Part shown: positions 36,710 through 46,953 of the stretch, piece after piece
How the letters are laid out: every line of letters starts with the position of its first letter
How positions within the stretch are numbered: the stretch's first letter is position 1
From: Lepturacanthus savala
Taxonomy: Eukaryota > Chordata > Actinopteri > Scombriformes > Trichiuridae
Assembly (NCBI GenBank): GCA_030544235.1
Contig: CM060463.1
Coordinates: 35,299,920-35,363,919, forward strand
Length of the DNA: 64,000 bases
Direction: 5' to 3'
Made by a program: the position numbers and the translations under genes
The notes under the pieces: generated by a model
Seen by the model: only the letters and a program-made list of their open reading frames with translations
The model's database searches: none
Told to the model about the DNA's origin: nothing

Positions 36710-37309
36710 TTCACCCTCCATTGCATAGTGTTTTCATATGACAACAATTACTTTATCTTCATTTTTCTAAAAAGTTGTGATATAAAATATATGATTTTAC
36801 TGTTAGGCCTGATTTGTTTTTAAAGGACATACAATTTATGAGGTCACATGACCAGGATATCCTGTTTGCTCATGGACATTTGACATGTGAGCGTGATGCT
36901 CACATGTCAAATGTCCATGAGCTCACAACTGAAGGTTGTATTTTATTCAGAATTTTGGAAAATTTTCATTAAATAAAATATTTAACTCATTATCTGAGGT
37001 AAGTATAAAGTTTGAGTTGTTAGTTAGTTGTTTTACATTTAATTCAATTTTGATGTTGTACGTTTTTATTCTAATATGCTAAAATAGATTTGCCATATGG
37101 CAACAATATACAAATATGGTCAATTCCTACTGCGTACAACCAAATGCAGTCCCATTGACTTACATAGCATGAAACTATCCTGAGATGATTACAACTTTTT
37201 CTTATTTTTTTATATATATATATCTATTATTTAAGCCTTTTAAAGTAATAAAAACATTCAAAACATTTTTTACCATTTCTAAGTAATAATTCATGCAATA
37301 GAGGGTTAA
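36710..37309 (+). mobile_element. MITE-1 copy C, starting 118 bases after exon 4
   Basis: Left end TTCA (a decayed TTAA, 36710-36713) followed by CCCTCCATTGCATAGTG; right end CATGCAATAGAGGG with TTAA at 37306-37309. It carries a perfect 25-base inverted repeat with a 5-base loop (36868-36892 and 36898-36922), beginning GCTCATGGACATTTG, in the centre of the element. Confidence 0.87.
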
Positions 37310-37324
37310 CTGCCTCTATCCCCA

Positions 37325-37505
37325 GAACTCATACTGAGTTTGGGAAGAGGGCGTTTATGTACTCTGCTCCCTCTTCCTAGAACAATCTCCAAAAATCTCT
37401 TAAAAACTGTTGCTCTGCGGAATCCTTGCTTCCTCTCCACAGTAGCAACTGTATGCCAGGAAAAAAAAAAAGAAAGTCCGGCAAAAGACAAAAAAACACA
37501 TCCAT
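37325..37505 (+). mobile_element. LINE ORF2 C-terminal remnant
   Basis: The frame starting GAG at 37335 reads EFGKRAFMYSAPSS, a stop where a tryptophan would be expected, then NNLQKSLKNCCS. This fits the F-GKRAF..APxxWNxLQ..L pattern at the end of fish LINE reverse transcriptase proteins. The stop makes it a relic. Confidence 0.6.
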
Positions 37506-37506
37506 C

Positions 37507-37880
37507 CCCTTAAATAACACATATTCTGGACTGTATGTACCAGACTCTTTTTTTTCTTTTGCCTGTTTTTTTCTCTCGTTCTTGTGCTGGGATGGAGTAT
37601 GTGTGTTTGGAGCTCATTGATATTGAAGAACAAATGCTTTTATTGCAAATGGTAAAGAAAATGGGAAAAAAGATTTCCCCTTAAATAACATATTCCAGAC
37701 TGTAAGAACTGAACTTTTTTTCCCTGTGTTTTCTTTCTGTTTTGTACCGGAATTTTTTTGTCTCTTTTTTTGTACCAGATTTTTTTTTTCTTCTTCACCT
37801 GGTCTCTTTTATTGAACCAGGATGGAACATGTGTGTTTGGAGCTGAATGATATCAAAGAACAAATGCTTTTATTGCAAAT
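37507..37880 (+). repeat. Tandem duplication of about 150-200 bases
   Basis: Two direct units, 37507-37650 and 37677-37880, both begin CCCCTTAAATAACA, pass through a T-rich middle, TGTGTGTTTGGAGCT and ATTG/ATGATAT, and end GAACAAATGCTTTTATTGCA. The second has extra T-rich sequence. Possibly part of the tail of the LINE remnant just before it. Confidence 0.8.
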
Positions 37881-37974
37881 GTTTAAGCACAGACAGCAGA
37901 AAAGCTGTTTGTGAAGGTGACGTGTACGACCACCACCACCAAGCTGACCAATCACAGCCCTTGCTGTTCATGTT

Positions 37975-38581
37975 GAAGCTATGCATAGTCAGGATTTTCT
38001 GGAGGTGATATGTGAAACATCCGCATTTCCTTTTCCTTTTGGCTCATCAGATGATGGAAATGATTCTGCAGAAACAGTAGATTCTTCAGTACTTCAGTAC
38101 TGTAGCACATTCTCCAGATGGACACACCCTCATTACTTTCCGTTTATAAAACATAAGGATATGAAGAAGATTGTAGTCAAATGCACTTTGTGTTCTACAC
38201 CTAAAGAAGTGTCCACTTTCTGAAATAGCAGCAGTAATTTAACATTTACAGAGGTGCTGTAGTAAGATGAAGTTAACAAGGAAGCAACTGAAGCATGAAA
38301 GTGGAGATAAAGGTTAGGAGACTTGTTGTTGAAGACACCAGAACCACTTTCTACAGTGGAATCATCAGCTTTTTGAAAACTTGTCAGCAAGATCTCTGTT
38401 GTGACTAACAGCAATAATGACAAAGATGAGATATATTTAGATCACCAAATCCATATTTCCACTTTATTTTAAAGTAATGCAATGGTAGCAGTAATAATGT
38501 AATGTAACTAATTATTTTGTAATGACAGTAACAAGTAATAAATTAACGCACCACAGTTGTGAAGTATCTCGCCCAACACTG
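37975..38581 (+). mobile_element. hAT-type element, copy 2, with BED-finger remnant
   Basis: Right end GCCCAACACTG at 38581; the left end is missing. An open stretch at 37981-38220 reads ..HPHYFPFIKHKDMKKIVVKC TLCSTPKEVSTF before a stop, then NSSSNLTF. The hydrophobic start, paired cysteines (CTLC) and following SSSNL order resemble a BED zinc finger at the start of hAT transposases. Broken and not expected to be functional. Confidence 0.75.
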
Positions 38582-38859
38582 CTCAAAAAGTCCTTAGTGT
38601 CAAATATGAACTCTTTGACACATACACATTTCACACTTTGGGCGGAGGAGCCTCCGGATCAAAGGACAGTGGTGGTCTGAACAGAGAAACCCTGTCAGAG
38701 CTGTCCCTCACACCGACACCATGATGACATGCCCATAGTGCTGCTGTCCACAAATCTGACCCAGCACACAAGGCCCGGCCGCCCCTCCTCAACATCACAG
38801 AGCCCAGGACGCCTGAGCCAGACCAGAGGTTACTGGGCCAGGGCGCTTCTGCTTTGAGG

Positions 38860-38935
38860 AGAAAGAGCCCAGGCCAGACTCTCTCTTGTCATGCCAATGA
38901 AGCTGTTTGAATTTGAATTTGAATTTGAGGCTGAC
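38860..38935 (+). repeat. (TTTGAA)n tail after CATGCCAATGAAGC, LINE-like
   Basis: TCATGCCAATGAAGCTGTTT is followed by three GAATTT units. A CAATAAAGC-like box followed by GAATT-type repeats is the usual 3' end of a common fish LINE (RTE-type, from memory). No coding part was recognised upstream. Confidence 0.4.
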
Positions 38936-39229
38936 ACTAAGGTTGAGTGAGAAAGAGACGACAGAGAGAGAGCGATGGAAGGACTGACCAAAAAAGTGAG
39001 CAAAGGCGGGGTAAAGCGTGAGGGAAAGCGTGAGGGAAAAGACACGTAGAAAGAGGAGAGAGGGAGCAACATGTTATGTGAGAAACACAGAATCGGTGCA
39101 TAGAGTGTGGTCTAAGCTAAAACAAAAATGGGGGCGAGTGAGAAAAAGACGCTTTCAACATTTCAGTAGTGTTTTTTTTCCCCTCACTCTCTCTCCCTCT
39201 GCCTGTTGAAAGAGGAGAGATTTGATGGT

Positions 39230-39660
39230 CTCCAACAAAGGAGATTTGCATAAGCCTAGCTCTGGGAGTCGAGCAGCTGTTGTGAATGAGAAAGCAGCAG
39301 CGTCACGTCACCCGTATTAAGCACAGCAGGGCCCGGGCCTTGATTAAAGCCGGGGGAACGGGCCCATCAGAATGTCCCGCCAGCTAATGGGGGGATATTA
39401 GTCCTCCTCCCCGGGAAGGAGATGCCAAAGAGGAGTTATGTTTCCTCGTATGAGAGACACCAAGAAGGGCACTCCAGCGGGCTTCCTTCCAGGAGATCTG
39501 TTAATTGCAGCCAATTAAACGCACAAAGTGATCGATTCAGATTTCGGATGTTGTGGGAGGAGCGGAATTGTTTATCCCCATTAGTCCCGGAGGGTACGTG
39601 CTTCCATAATTAGGTGCACATGGCCATAAAAGATAAACAGTCCTCATTGTTTATTTGTTT
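39230..39660. promoter_or_regulatory. Candidate intronic regulatory island (intron 4)
   Basis: A stretch free of recognised repeats, richer in G+C than its surroundings, with closely spaced factor-like motifs: ATTTGCAT (39244), GATTAAAG (39343), TTAATTG and CAATTAA (39501, 39512), TAATTAG (39607), AGATAA (39631) and CATTGTTTA (39645). Motifs of POU, homeodomain, GATA and SOX/FOX type occur often by chance. The call rests on density and on the absence of repeats. Confidence 0.3.
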
Positions 39661-40128
39661 GGCCTGTCACTCAACGTGTAGCACCATGTGGAAAGTTTCC
39701 ACCCCGTAATGCCTAGCTTCTAAGAATGTCCCAGTAGGAGAAACAGTAGGTTTTCTCTCTGCTGCAGTAACTCTATACGAGGCTCCATGAGAAAAATTGT
39801 CGAGAATAGATGTTAAGAAAACACTCGACAAAAGGGGACACCGGCATGGAAAATGAGATAGTGTAAATGGGCATCCCCGTGGGAGGAGGCAGTGCCAGCT
39901 TGGAACGTCGTCAACTCAGACCTCAAAGAGGCTATAGTATCTTAGTTAGCTTGTGGACTTTCTCTCCTCCTGTGTAGGGGTTATTTAAACAGAGTTGGTG
40001 ATTATGCCCTCCGCACACACCATAAAGGACACAATACAGCTGCCGTCATGAAATTACAGCAGGATAGATGTGACCTTGAAGCTGTGGCTTATATGTGGCT
40101 TTCCTAAACATCTGGATATTGATTTAAA

Positions 40129-40520
40129 GGTCCCATATTTTACACGTTCCTAAGTTGTGATATCATAAACAAATTATATTTCTGTTTTGAAGAACCAAAA
40201 ATCATCTTAATATAGTTTTATATCCCTTCTCTGGAGGTCTAGGGTCTCTTTGTGCCTGTCTCGTTAATATCAATGAACCCTCCTCTGATTGGCTGATTTG
40301 AATGGCTATAAGGAAGTGGTAGGCAGTAACTGTATAGGTGTGACATCACAACTTCACAAAAGTCGTGATGGCTCATTTAAAGGCCCAGTTTCTGAATAGA
40401 GAGATTTATTACTTAGGGCTGTTTCTCTTTGAAAAATAATGCATGGTTGAATCGGAATCGCATTGTCTATTTATATCACTATATAAGTTCTCTGTTTATG
40501 TGCAGAGTTCATTTGCAAAA
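40129..40520 (+). repeat. Dispersed repeat family 2, copy 1
   Basis: Starts GGTCCCATATTTTACACGTT and includes CCTCTGATTGGCTGATTTGA, CATTTAAAGGCCCAGTTTCT and TTTATATCACTATATAAG. The same segments occur in reverse at 52240-52530. The family is common in fish; class not assigned. Confidence 0.65.
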
Positions 40521-40761
40521 GGGTCAGTGATAAATAATGGTTGACAAGATGAGAGAGAAATGTTTTTAAATGCAGTTTTAAGAAGCATTCATCAGGTCTC
40601 TCAAAATGTACATTTTGTGTTCATGCTGGTTTCTTATTATTTAATTTATTTGATGAATGTTAAATATATAATCCACCTGGAATAGAAAATATTTTGATAT
40701 CATGTGTTTTTAATTTTAATTTTGAGAGTTAAACTATCTGGTACCAAGTATTTAGGGACCC
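40521..40761 (+). mobile_element. MITE-3 copy d, internally deleted
   Basis: Starts GGGTCAGTGATAAATAATGG and follows copy b (TTTTAAGAAGCATTCATCAG, TTAAACTATCTGGTACCAAG) to an abbreviated end TTTAGGGACCC. It directly abuts a different repeat that ends at 40520. Confidence 0.78.
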
Positions 40762-41265
40762 AAAAACAGATAAACACCATTTGGAAAAAAAAAAGAATTC
40801 AGTTGAGGTTCGTTTTTGAGTTTTGTAGAGATTTTGTCCTGGTACAATGTGAGGGTCTAAGGACAGGGGATGTTGTCTTGTACAAACTATAAAGCCCATT
40901 GAGGTGAATCTGTGATTAGCAATTTTGGGTTATATAAACAAAATTGACTTGACTTGACTTAAAAATGGAGTTATCTGCTTTTGTAAATGTGTAAAATAGT
41001 GAAGTTCCTGGGTTTGTGTGAAGTACAATTCTCATCTTGCATGATACACAGCTTGTGTATTTATGTAGTATGATAGAGTGTGACCTTCTAGACTTGCAAA
41101 ATGATGTTTTAAACACACACCTTGTATGTGTGAGTCATGGCACAATTCAAACAGGATCAAAAGATAAGTCGTCTCTCGACGATCACCATCCATCCCTTTT
41201 CCTGAACTCTCTCTGTCTATATGGGCTGTGTGCATTTCTCTGTGGATTGAGCCTTCTGAAACGTG

Positions 41266-41267
<2 letters not shown>

Positions 41268-41306
<39 letters not shown>
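41268..41306. repeat. (AT)19 microsatellite, 80 bases before exon 5
   Basis: Uninterrupted AT array whose end is about 82 bases upstream of the exon 5 acceptor, not associated with a MITE-1 copy. Confidence 0.97.
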
Positions 41307-41311
<5 letters not shown>

Positions 41312-41388
41312 CAGAGACGTTCTTATAATCAAAAAGCAATTAATATGTCACTTTCAGTGAGTGACAGAATGTCTCCTGTGTGTTCCAG

Positions 41389-41724
41389 CCGTCCCCTCGG
41401 CTCCTCAGACTGTCATCTCCAGCGTGAATGAGACCTCTGTGATGCTGGAGTGGACGTCTCCCCGGGACTCAGGCGGCCGCGAGGACGTGGTCTTCAACAT
41501 CATCTGTAAGAGCTGCGGTGGAGGCCGGGGCGGCTGCACCCGCTGTGGGGACAACGTCCAGTTTGTGCCTCGTCAGCTGGGCTTGACGGAGTCCCGAGTC
41601 TACATCAGCGACCTGCTGGCCCACACACAGTACACGTTTGAGGTGCAGGCTGTCAACGGGGTGTCAGATCAGAGCCCCTACTCCCCCCAGTACGCCTCAG
41701 TCAACATCACCACCAACCAGGCTG
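41389..41724 (+). CDS. ephb2: EphB2 exon 5: first fibronectin type III domain
   Basis: This 336-base exon encodes the first fibronectin type III domain, part of the rigid extracellular stalk. The acceptor is TGTGTGTTCCAG and the donor is a consensus GTAAGT. It reads PSAPQTVISSVNETSVMLEW, then SPRDSGGREDVVFNIICKSC, a glycine-rich stretch with CTRCGDNVQF, then VYISDLLAHTQYTFEVQAVN and ends ASVNITTNQA. The paired CKSC and CTRC cysteines are typical of the first Eph fibronectin domain. Two N-glycosylation sequons are visible (NET, NIT). Phase is 1 at both ends, so the exon is symmetric. The reading frame stays open past the donor to a TGA at 42069-42071, through a polypyrimidine tract in intron 5, so an intron-retaining transcript would carry about 115 extra low-complexity codons. 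Confidence 0.95.
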
Positions 41725-41773
41725 GTAAGTGGGCCCATCTGTCTTTTACTACACTTTATATTCCCCATGAGGG

Positions 41774-42054
41774 CTCCTCTTCATTCCTCTTCTCTTCTCT
41801 CCTCTTCATTCCTCTTCTCCTCTCCTCTTCTCTCCTCTCTTCTCCCCCCGTTTTCTCCTTCCCTCCCCTCATCTCTTCTTCTCTCCTTCTCTCCTCTCCT
41901 CATCTCTTATTGTCTCCTTCTCTCCTCTCTAATCTCTGCTTTTGTCATTCTCTTCTCTTATCTTGTCCTCTCCTCTTTGCTCCTCTTCTCTTCTGTTTTC
42001 TCCTCTCCTCATCTCTCCTTCTCTCCTCTCCTCTCCTGTCCTCTCCTCTTCCTC
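41774..42054 (+). repeat. Polypyrimidine (CT-rich) tract just behind exon 5
   Basis: About 280 bases of almost pure C/T on the + strand, made of TCTCCTC, TCTTC and CATCTC units. It starts about 50 bases after the exon 5 donor. No stop in the exon 5 frame inside it. Confidence 0.95.
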
Positions 42055-42879
42055 TGCTGCTGCTGCAGTGACAGACAGAAAATGATTCTGACCTGCTGGT
42101 CTTTACACTGTGACCTCCCCACCATGTTTTTCAGACTGTCTCCTCTTCATCTGCTGTTCACTGCTTAGAATCTCAGTGCTCATCCACCCACTTGGTCATA
42201 GTGTTACATCAGAAGCATTTAACACAGTCCGAATACTTTATACACTGTTAATATGCGCTACCAGTAAACTAGAACTTCATTGATTAACAAGAGGCTATTT
42301 CAGTATTTTTCTAATCTAATCTGAGGCCTAATATAAAACAGGTCCCGGAATTTTTTTTTTGTTAATCTTGGGTATCTTCTAGAATTATACCTCTAAATCT
42401 CCCCCTGTCTCTTCTGCTGCCATTGGAGCATTGCATGCTTTCCACTATACGATTGTGGTCGAAGTCGGCCACATCCGTAATTATTTCACTGAGGCAGCGG
42501 CATTGATTCGCTCTTTAATTGTCTCTATGAAACGCATCATTTGCCGGGCCAAGCTCTGCTCCCTCCAAGCACCAATGAGCAGGGGGAGGGGATACAGCCC
42601 AGGCTTTATCTTTGCACTGGCTTTGCGTTCTGTTGGCAGCAAACATGCATAAGTGCCTGTCATCTCTCATCATCCAAACCCCCCTGCTGCACCGAGGCCA
42701 GTCCTCTGTGACTGAACTATGTAAAATGCTGTGTTACTGGGCTGTTGCTACAGCAGGCATATCAGGTTTTGTTTAACTACACACTCTCACTCTCATTACT
42801 GTGCTCCGGAATTCCTAAAAGTCTAGATGCTCACATGGAAGCAGTCAAACAGGAAGAATATACGTGTCAGAGGAACACA

Positions 42880-43355
42880 TTAATCCCTCTATTGCATGAA
42901 ATATTACTTGGTAAAACATGTTTGAGATTTTTTTATTGCATAAAATGGCCTAAATGATGATATATAAAACAAAATATGTAAGAAAAAGTTGTAAACATTG
43001 TTGCAGGCTAGTTTCATGCTATATAAGTGAATGGAATTGAAGTGAAGTGAATGTTCCATATGTAAAATTAAAATTTACTTACCCAAGATAGTGAGTGAAA
43101 TTTTTGTATTTGGTGAAAATTTTCCAAAATTCTGAATGAAAGACAACCTTCAGTTGTGAGACAATGATGCTCACATCACGTCAAATGTCCATGAGCAAAG
43201 AGCATATCCTGGTATATATGACCTCATAAATTGTATGTCCTTCAAAAAAAAGAGCCGCCTTTTCACACCTAAAAAAGCTTTTATATCACAGCTTTTTTAG
43301 AAAAATTTAGAAAAAAGTAATTGTTGGTAACAGTAATTGGCAACGATAATGAATA
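42880..43355 (-). mobile_element. MITE-1 copy D
   Basis: Starts with TTAA (42880-42883) and TCCCTCTATTGCATGAAATA and runs through the family segments in reverse order (GTTTCATGCTATATAAGTGA, CATGAGCAAAGAGCATATCC, CCTCATAAATTGTATGTCCT) to GGCAACGATAATG. The terminal TTAA on the right is not preserved. Confidence 0.82.
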
Positions 43356-43479
43356 GATTCTAAATTGCCCTATCATTGTTTATAGAAATCTGCTTGTGCA
43401 GAAGCTCCATAAAGTTACAAGTCTGCAGCTCCAAGTCACACTAAGAACGGGGGCCCTTTATTCAAACAGCGACCTCTTT

Positions 43480-43960
43480 TTATTGTCTGTTTTGATTTGA
43501 GTCACTGGTGTGGTGGGTTAATGAGGGCCTGTGAGTGCAGTTAAGCGTTGTAATGAGGCCCCTGGCCCCGCTCTTTCTCACTGGACCACAATAAGTCTGC
43601 CACCCCAACCCCTTTGGCTTCTCCGCTTCCCCCCGTCGAGGGGTCCTGGCGGAAATTGGGGGGCTCTGCGCCCTCTCCACTGAAGTGCCCGTCACTTCGG
43701 ATTAGGCAGGCGAGAGCTCCCGTCGCAGGAAGCTGTGAAAAGAACTCAACTCTTGCTCGCCCTCGCTCCCACCCTTCCACCTTCCCCTGCGAAAACCAGG
43801 CTCACTCCTGGGACACGGGATCGCAGTTTTTGCGGTGCTACGCTACAGGGCCGGGGTCACAGGGACCAGGAGCCCATAATTGCATCTGGTTTGTGAGGCT
43901 CGGAGGTTACATAAACATCGTGTCACCCCTAATTACCTCAGGCATTTCTGTGCCTCCCTG
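43480..43960. promoter_or_regulatory. Candidate intronic regulatory island (intron 5)
   Basis: A G+C-rich, repeat-free block in AT-rich intron, including several CpG, CCATAATTGCAT and CCTAATTACCTCAGG. A 164-codon frame (43614-44108) crosses it but has no domain and no splice context. Confidence 0.25.
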
Positions 43961-44787
43961 TTACACTCAAAATGAAAGTATGAGATGCAGAAAAAAGAAA
44001 AAAAAATACAGAATAGTGAAATTTTGCATATACTTGTGTACTAATCAGTCCCTCAATGCAGTAGCAGTAAGCCAAGAGGCTGCAGAGTTCCATGAAAGCA
44101 ACAAATAAGTAAAGTGAAAGTGAGTGGCCTGAAAGTGTGTCTCATTCCTCGTGTGGACGGCTGGTGTCTGCAGTGATGACTTGTTGGTGGTGTGAAGGGT
44201 GAGGGTAAAGGAGGGGGGAGAGATGTGAGCAAAACTTCTCAGTCACTTTCCATACCCAATCAAGCACCCACCACACTCTATTACCCACAGGGCTTTATCC
44301 TCCCACTCTGTAGGTGGTTGGCGACAGTTGCTCTGCGATAAAGGACGCGATAGCCTTGGAAAGTGCAGCGCTTGATTACACAATGTATCGCCACACAAAA
44401 GGAGATGCTGAATGGCATCTGAGTCTGTTTTATAAGCATATGACTAATTCTGCTCATGTTTTATATAGAATCCGCAGAGGTCTTGGAATGTGTCTCCAAG
44501 TTTGTTGTTTTATAATTATGAGTCACAGTTAAGCCATCTACTGTGACTTTGTCTATAAAATGTTGCTCTGCGTGACACTAAGAAGCCGAGAGAGAGACAA
44601 AGAGTTGCAAATCTGATGATTCTTGTCATGGACTGAGGGTGAGAACCATAGGGTGCGTGTGTGTCTAAGTGTTACACTGATTTAACTGGTTCTGACAAGT
44701 GAGAGTGGTAATAAGGTCAATCTCACATACAGTAAATGTATGATAATATCATTGACACAGCGGTCAAACTTCAACATTTTATTCTAT

Positions 44788-46423
44788 CAGCAGCAGAGGA
44801 AGAAGTATTTACTTCAGTTCCAATACAGCAACAAACTCTTCAGTACAGAAAAAGTCTAGTGAAGTAAAACTAAAAAAGGTATTAACAGCACAATGTACTT
44901 AAATTATTAAAATAAAATCCATATGCTCTAGATGCACTAACTGGTACATAATTGTACATGACATTGTTAGATTATTAAAACCCAAAGTGTTACCGAATAA
45001 ATATGAACAGTCTGAACAGAATATGAAATCTTTACTGATATTTGTACATATTTGTTCATTTGAACCTTTATTGGAATAAAAACCATGTGAGGAGTAGTAG
45101 TGTGGGAACAGGGGTGCAAATGCAAAAAATACCTTTATTTTATATAATGTAGCTGTAGATAAAATATATTATTACATTTACATATTATCATTATTATTTT
45201 AAACACCAGACAAAATGTGTTACAGCAAATTCTCTAATATAGGTCAGTATTTCATTGTCTGATCTCGTTGTTGGTGGGGGGTAAATTAAGATCTGTCTCT
45301 AATACAGGCCTGGGCTTTTATTAGAACCAACATTTTTAAATGTGTTATTGGATGAAAATATATACAGGTGAGTGTGTTTAGCTCATTAGAAAGCCACCAA
45401 AGCACTTAAATTATCAAGCCATGGCAATGTTGTTAATGTTGTGTATGCATACAGTAATATAACAGTTCTTGTTCAATAAATTAAGTTTGTATTCTATAGA
45501 ATCTATCCCAAAAATTCTCTAATATAGGCCCATGCACCCTAATTTTAGGTAAGACAAGGCTTAACACTGTCACTCTATAGTGAATGTATTCTGCACTTGT
45601 AGTTATTACATTAAAATATTTAATGTTTTTATTAGTAGTGGTGCAGCTGTGCAGTTACTTTTTTGGTTGTCTGTGGAGTCTGCTTTTGAAGTTCCGTTTG
45701 TGTTATGATTGTTAACTCGAAAAAGTTGTCACTGAACATTTACCATTCTGTTGTGTTGCTAATGTTCAGTGGCCTCTAGAGGGCGTTCACATGCTGTTGT
45801 CATACACTGTTTCAATAGCTACTCTTGACCCTTGATGATGTAAGTTTAATGACAGAGAATGAGAAGTGAAGTTGAGATAAAGGATGATGCTTTCTCTATA
45901 GTTAATTCTTACTGTTTAGTTGAAAAGATCTACTTAGATTTATTACATACTATTAAACATATTCCTCTGCTACACATGCACCTTACATAAAAGATGATGT
46001 AATAATTTTTAGTTGGCAGGCCCACTTATTTAAAACATCTTTCCGTGCGCCTCGTGAGATGTGGTAAAAATCACTCTTTGTTAGTAGTGATAGACATTTG
46101 AAATTTGACCTGGATTATACACTGTTTTTTGTAAGATCAAAAGTCCAAAAGGTTGAAACCTTTCTTTCTAATCTTAAGCAGTGTTTTGTATTTTAAAAGC
46201 TTATTTCTTATTATCCAGTGTGTTAAATCTTTAACAGAAAACTATCTAAAGCTATCTAATAAATGTAGTGGTGTAGAAAGTACAATATTTTCTTTAGAAA
46301 TGTAGTGGAAGTAGAAAGTTACATAAAATGAAAATAGTCAAGTGAAGTTCTTATAATTCAAAATTGTACTCAAGTGTTAAGTATAGTACTTGATTAAATG
46401 TGCTTAGTTACTTTCCAGCACTG
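44788..46423 (-). mobile_element. probable second hAT-type element, composite
   Basis: The right end, read on the minus strand, is CAGTGCTGGAAAGTAACTAA, followed by the repeated CAAGTACT/AAGTAC pattern known from common fish hAT elements. The left end near 44791 is CAGCAGAGGAAGAAGTATTT with TACTTCAGT. I find no matching 8-base duplication. The middle (about 44970-46240) may be another insertion; it has AATTCTCTAATATAGG twice (45222 and 45513). Confidence 0.5.
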
Positions 46424-46559
46424 ATTACACAATATAAGCACCTACTGTAATGCTGTCGTTGATTTTTTTTTTTTTTAAATAATCCTGCATAAAAATGTTC
46501 TGGCATTACAACGATCCTTCATCCTACTTCAAATAACTGGGCAGATGGATTTGAAATGG

Positions 46560-46836
46560 ATTTCCACTTACAGCACTTTTATCCTAAGTGTGTCCACATG
46601 CCGTGTTCGTATCATTGAGTTTCCGACTTGTAAATAACATGTCGGAAATTACAACATCCAAATTGTAATTACAACTGGGGAAATGCTTCTGAAAGCTCCA
46701 ATATGTCCAACTTGGCACTTAATAATACGCTGCCTGAATACCAAACAAAAAAGAGGAGGAAAGAGCTGGGGATTGATCCCCCAACCCTGTGATTAGTGGA
46801 CGACCCGTTCTATTTCCTGAGCTCTAGCCACTGCCC
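46560..46836 (-). mobile_element. third tRNA-derived SINE-like element
   Basis: On the minus strand the region 46755-46836 reads as a tRNA-like head: GGCTAGAGCTCAGGAAATAG, then GGTCGTCCACTAATCACAGG and the B-box-like GGGGATCAATCCCC. Heads of this kind (AFC-type SINEs) are common in percomorph fish. The body continues toward 46560, where AAAAGTGCTGTAAGTGGAAA resembles the usual tail region, but the exact end is not clear. Confidence 0.5.
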
Positions 46837-46953
46837 AAAAACTTGCTCAGCCCTCATTGGAAATGAATGCAATGATCTCATTTTATAACCTTTACTTGTT
46901 TTAAGGTCACTGGACTCTAAGAGAGCAAATTACTTTTTTTATGTATTTGCATT

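Larger units (their letters stand above)
36592..41388 (+). other. ephb2: ephb2 intron 4 (4.8 kb)
   Basis: Roughly half of this short intron is transposon-derived: MITE-1 (36710-37309), a LINE remnant with a duplicated tail (about 37325-37880), a hAT-type element (about 37975-38581), a LINE-like tail near 38930, a dispersed repeat (40129-40520), MITE-3 (40521-40761) and a TA microsatellite (41268-41306). The main non-repetitive part is about 38940-40120, which includes a GC-rich candidate regulatory island. Confidence 0.85.

Noticed and set aside
41361..42071. Independent gene at the exon 5 open frame
   Set aside because: The first part is ephb2 exon 5 with an acceptor at 41389; the rest is the stop-free CT tract in the intron.
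43614..44108. 164-codon open frame in intron 5
   Set aside because: It crosses a GC-rich block, has no recognised domain, ends in low-complexity lysine codons and is not flanked by splice signals. Stops are rarer in GC-rich DNA, so chance explains it.
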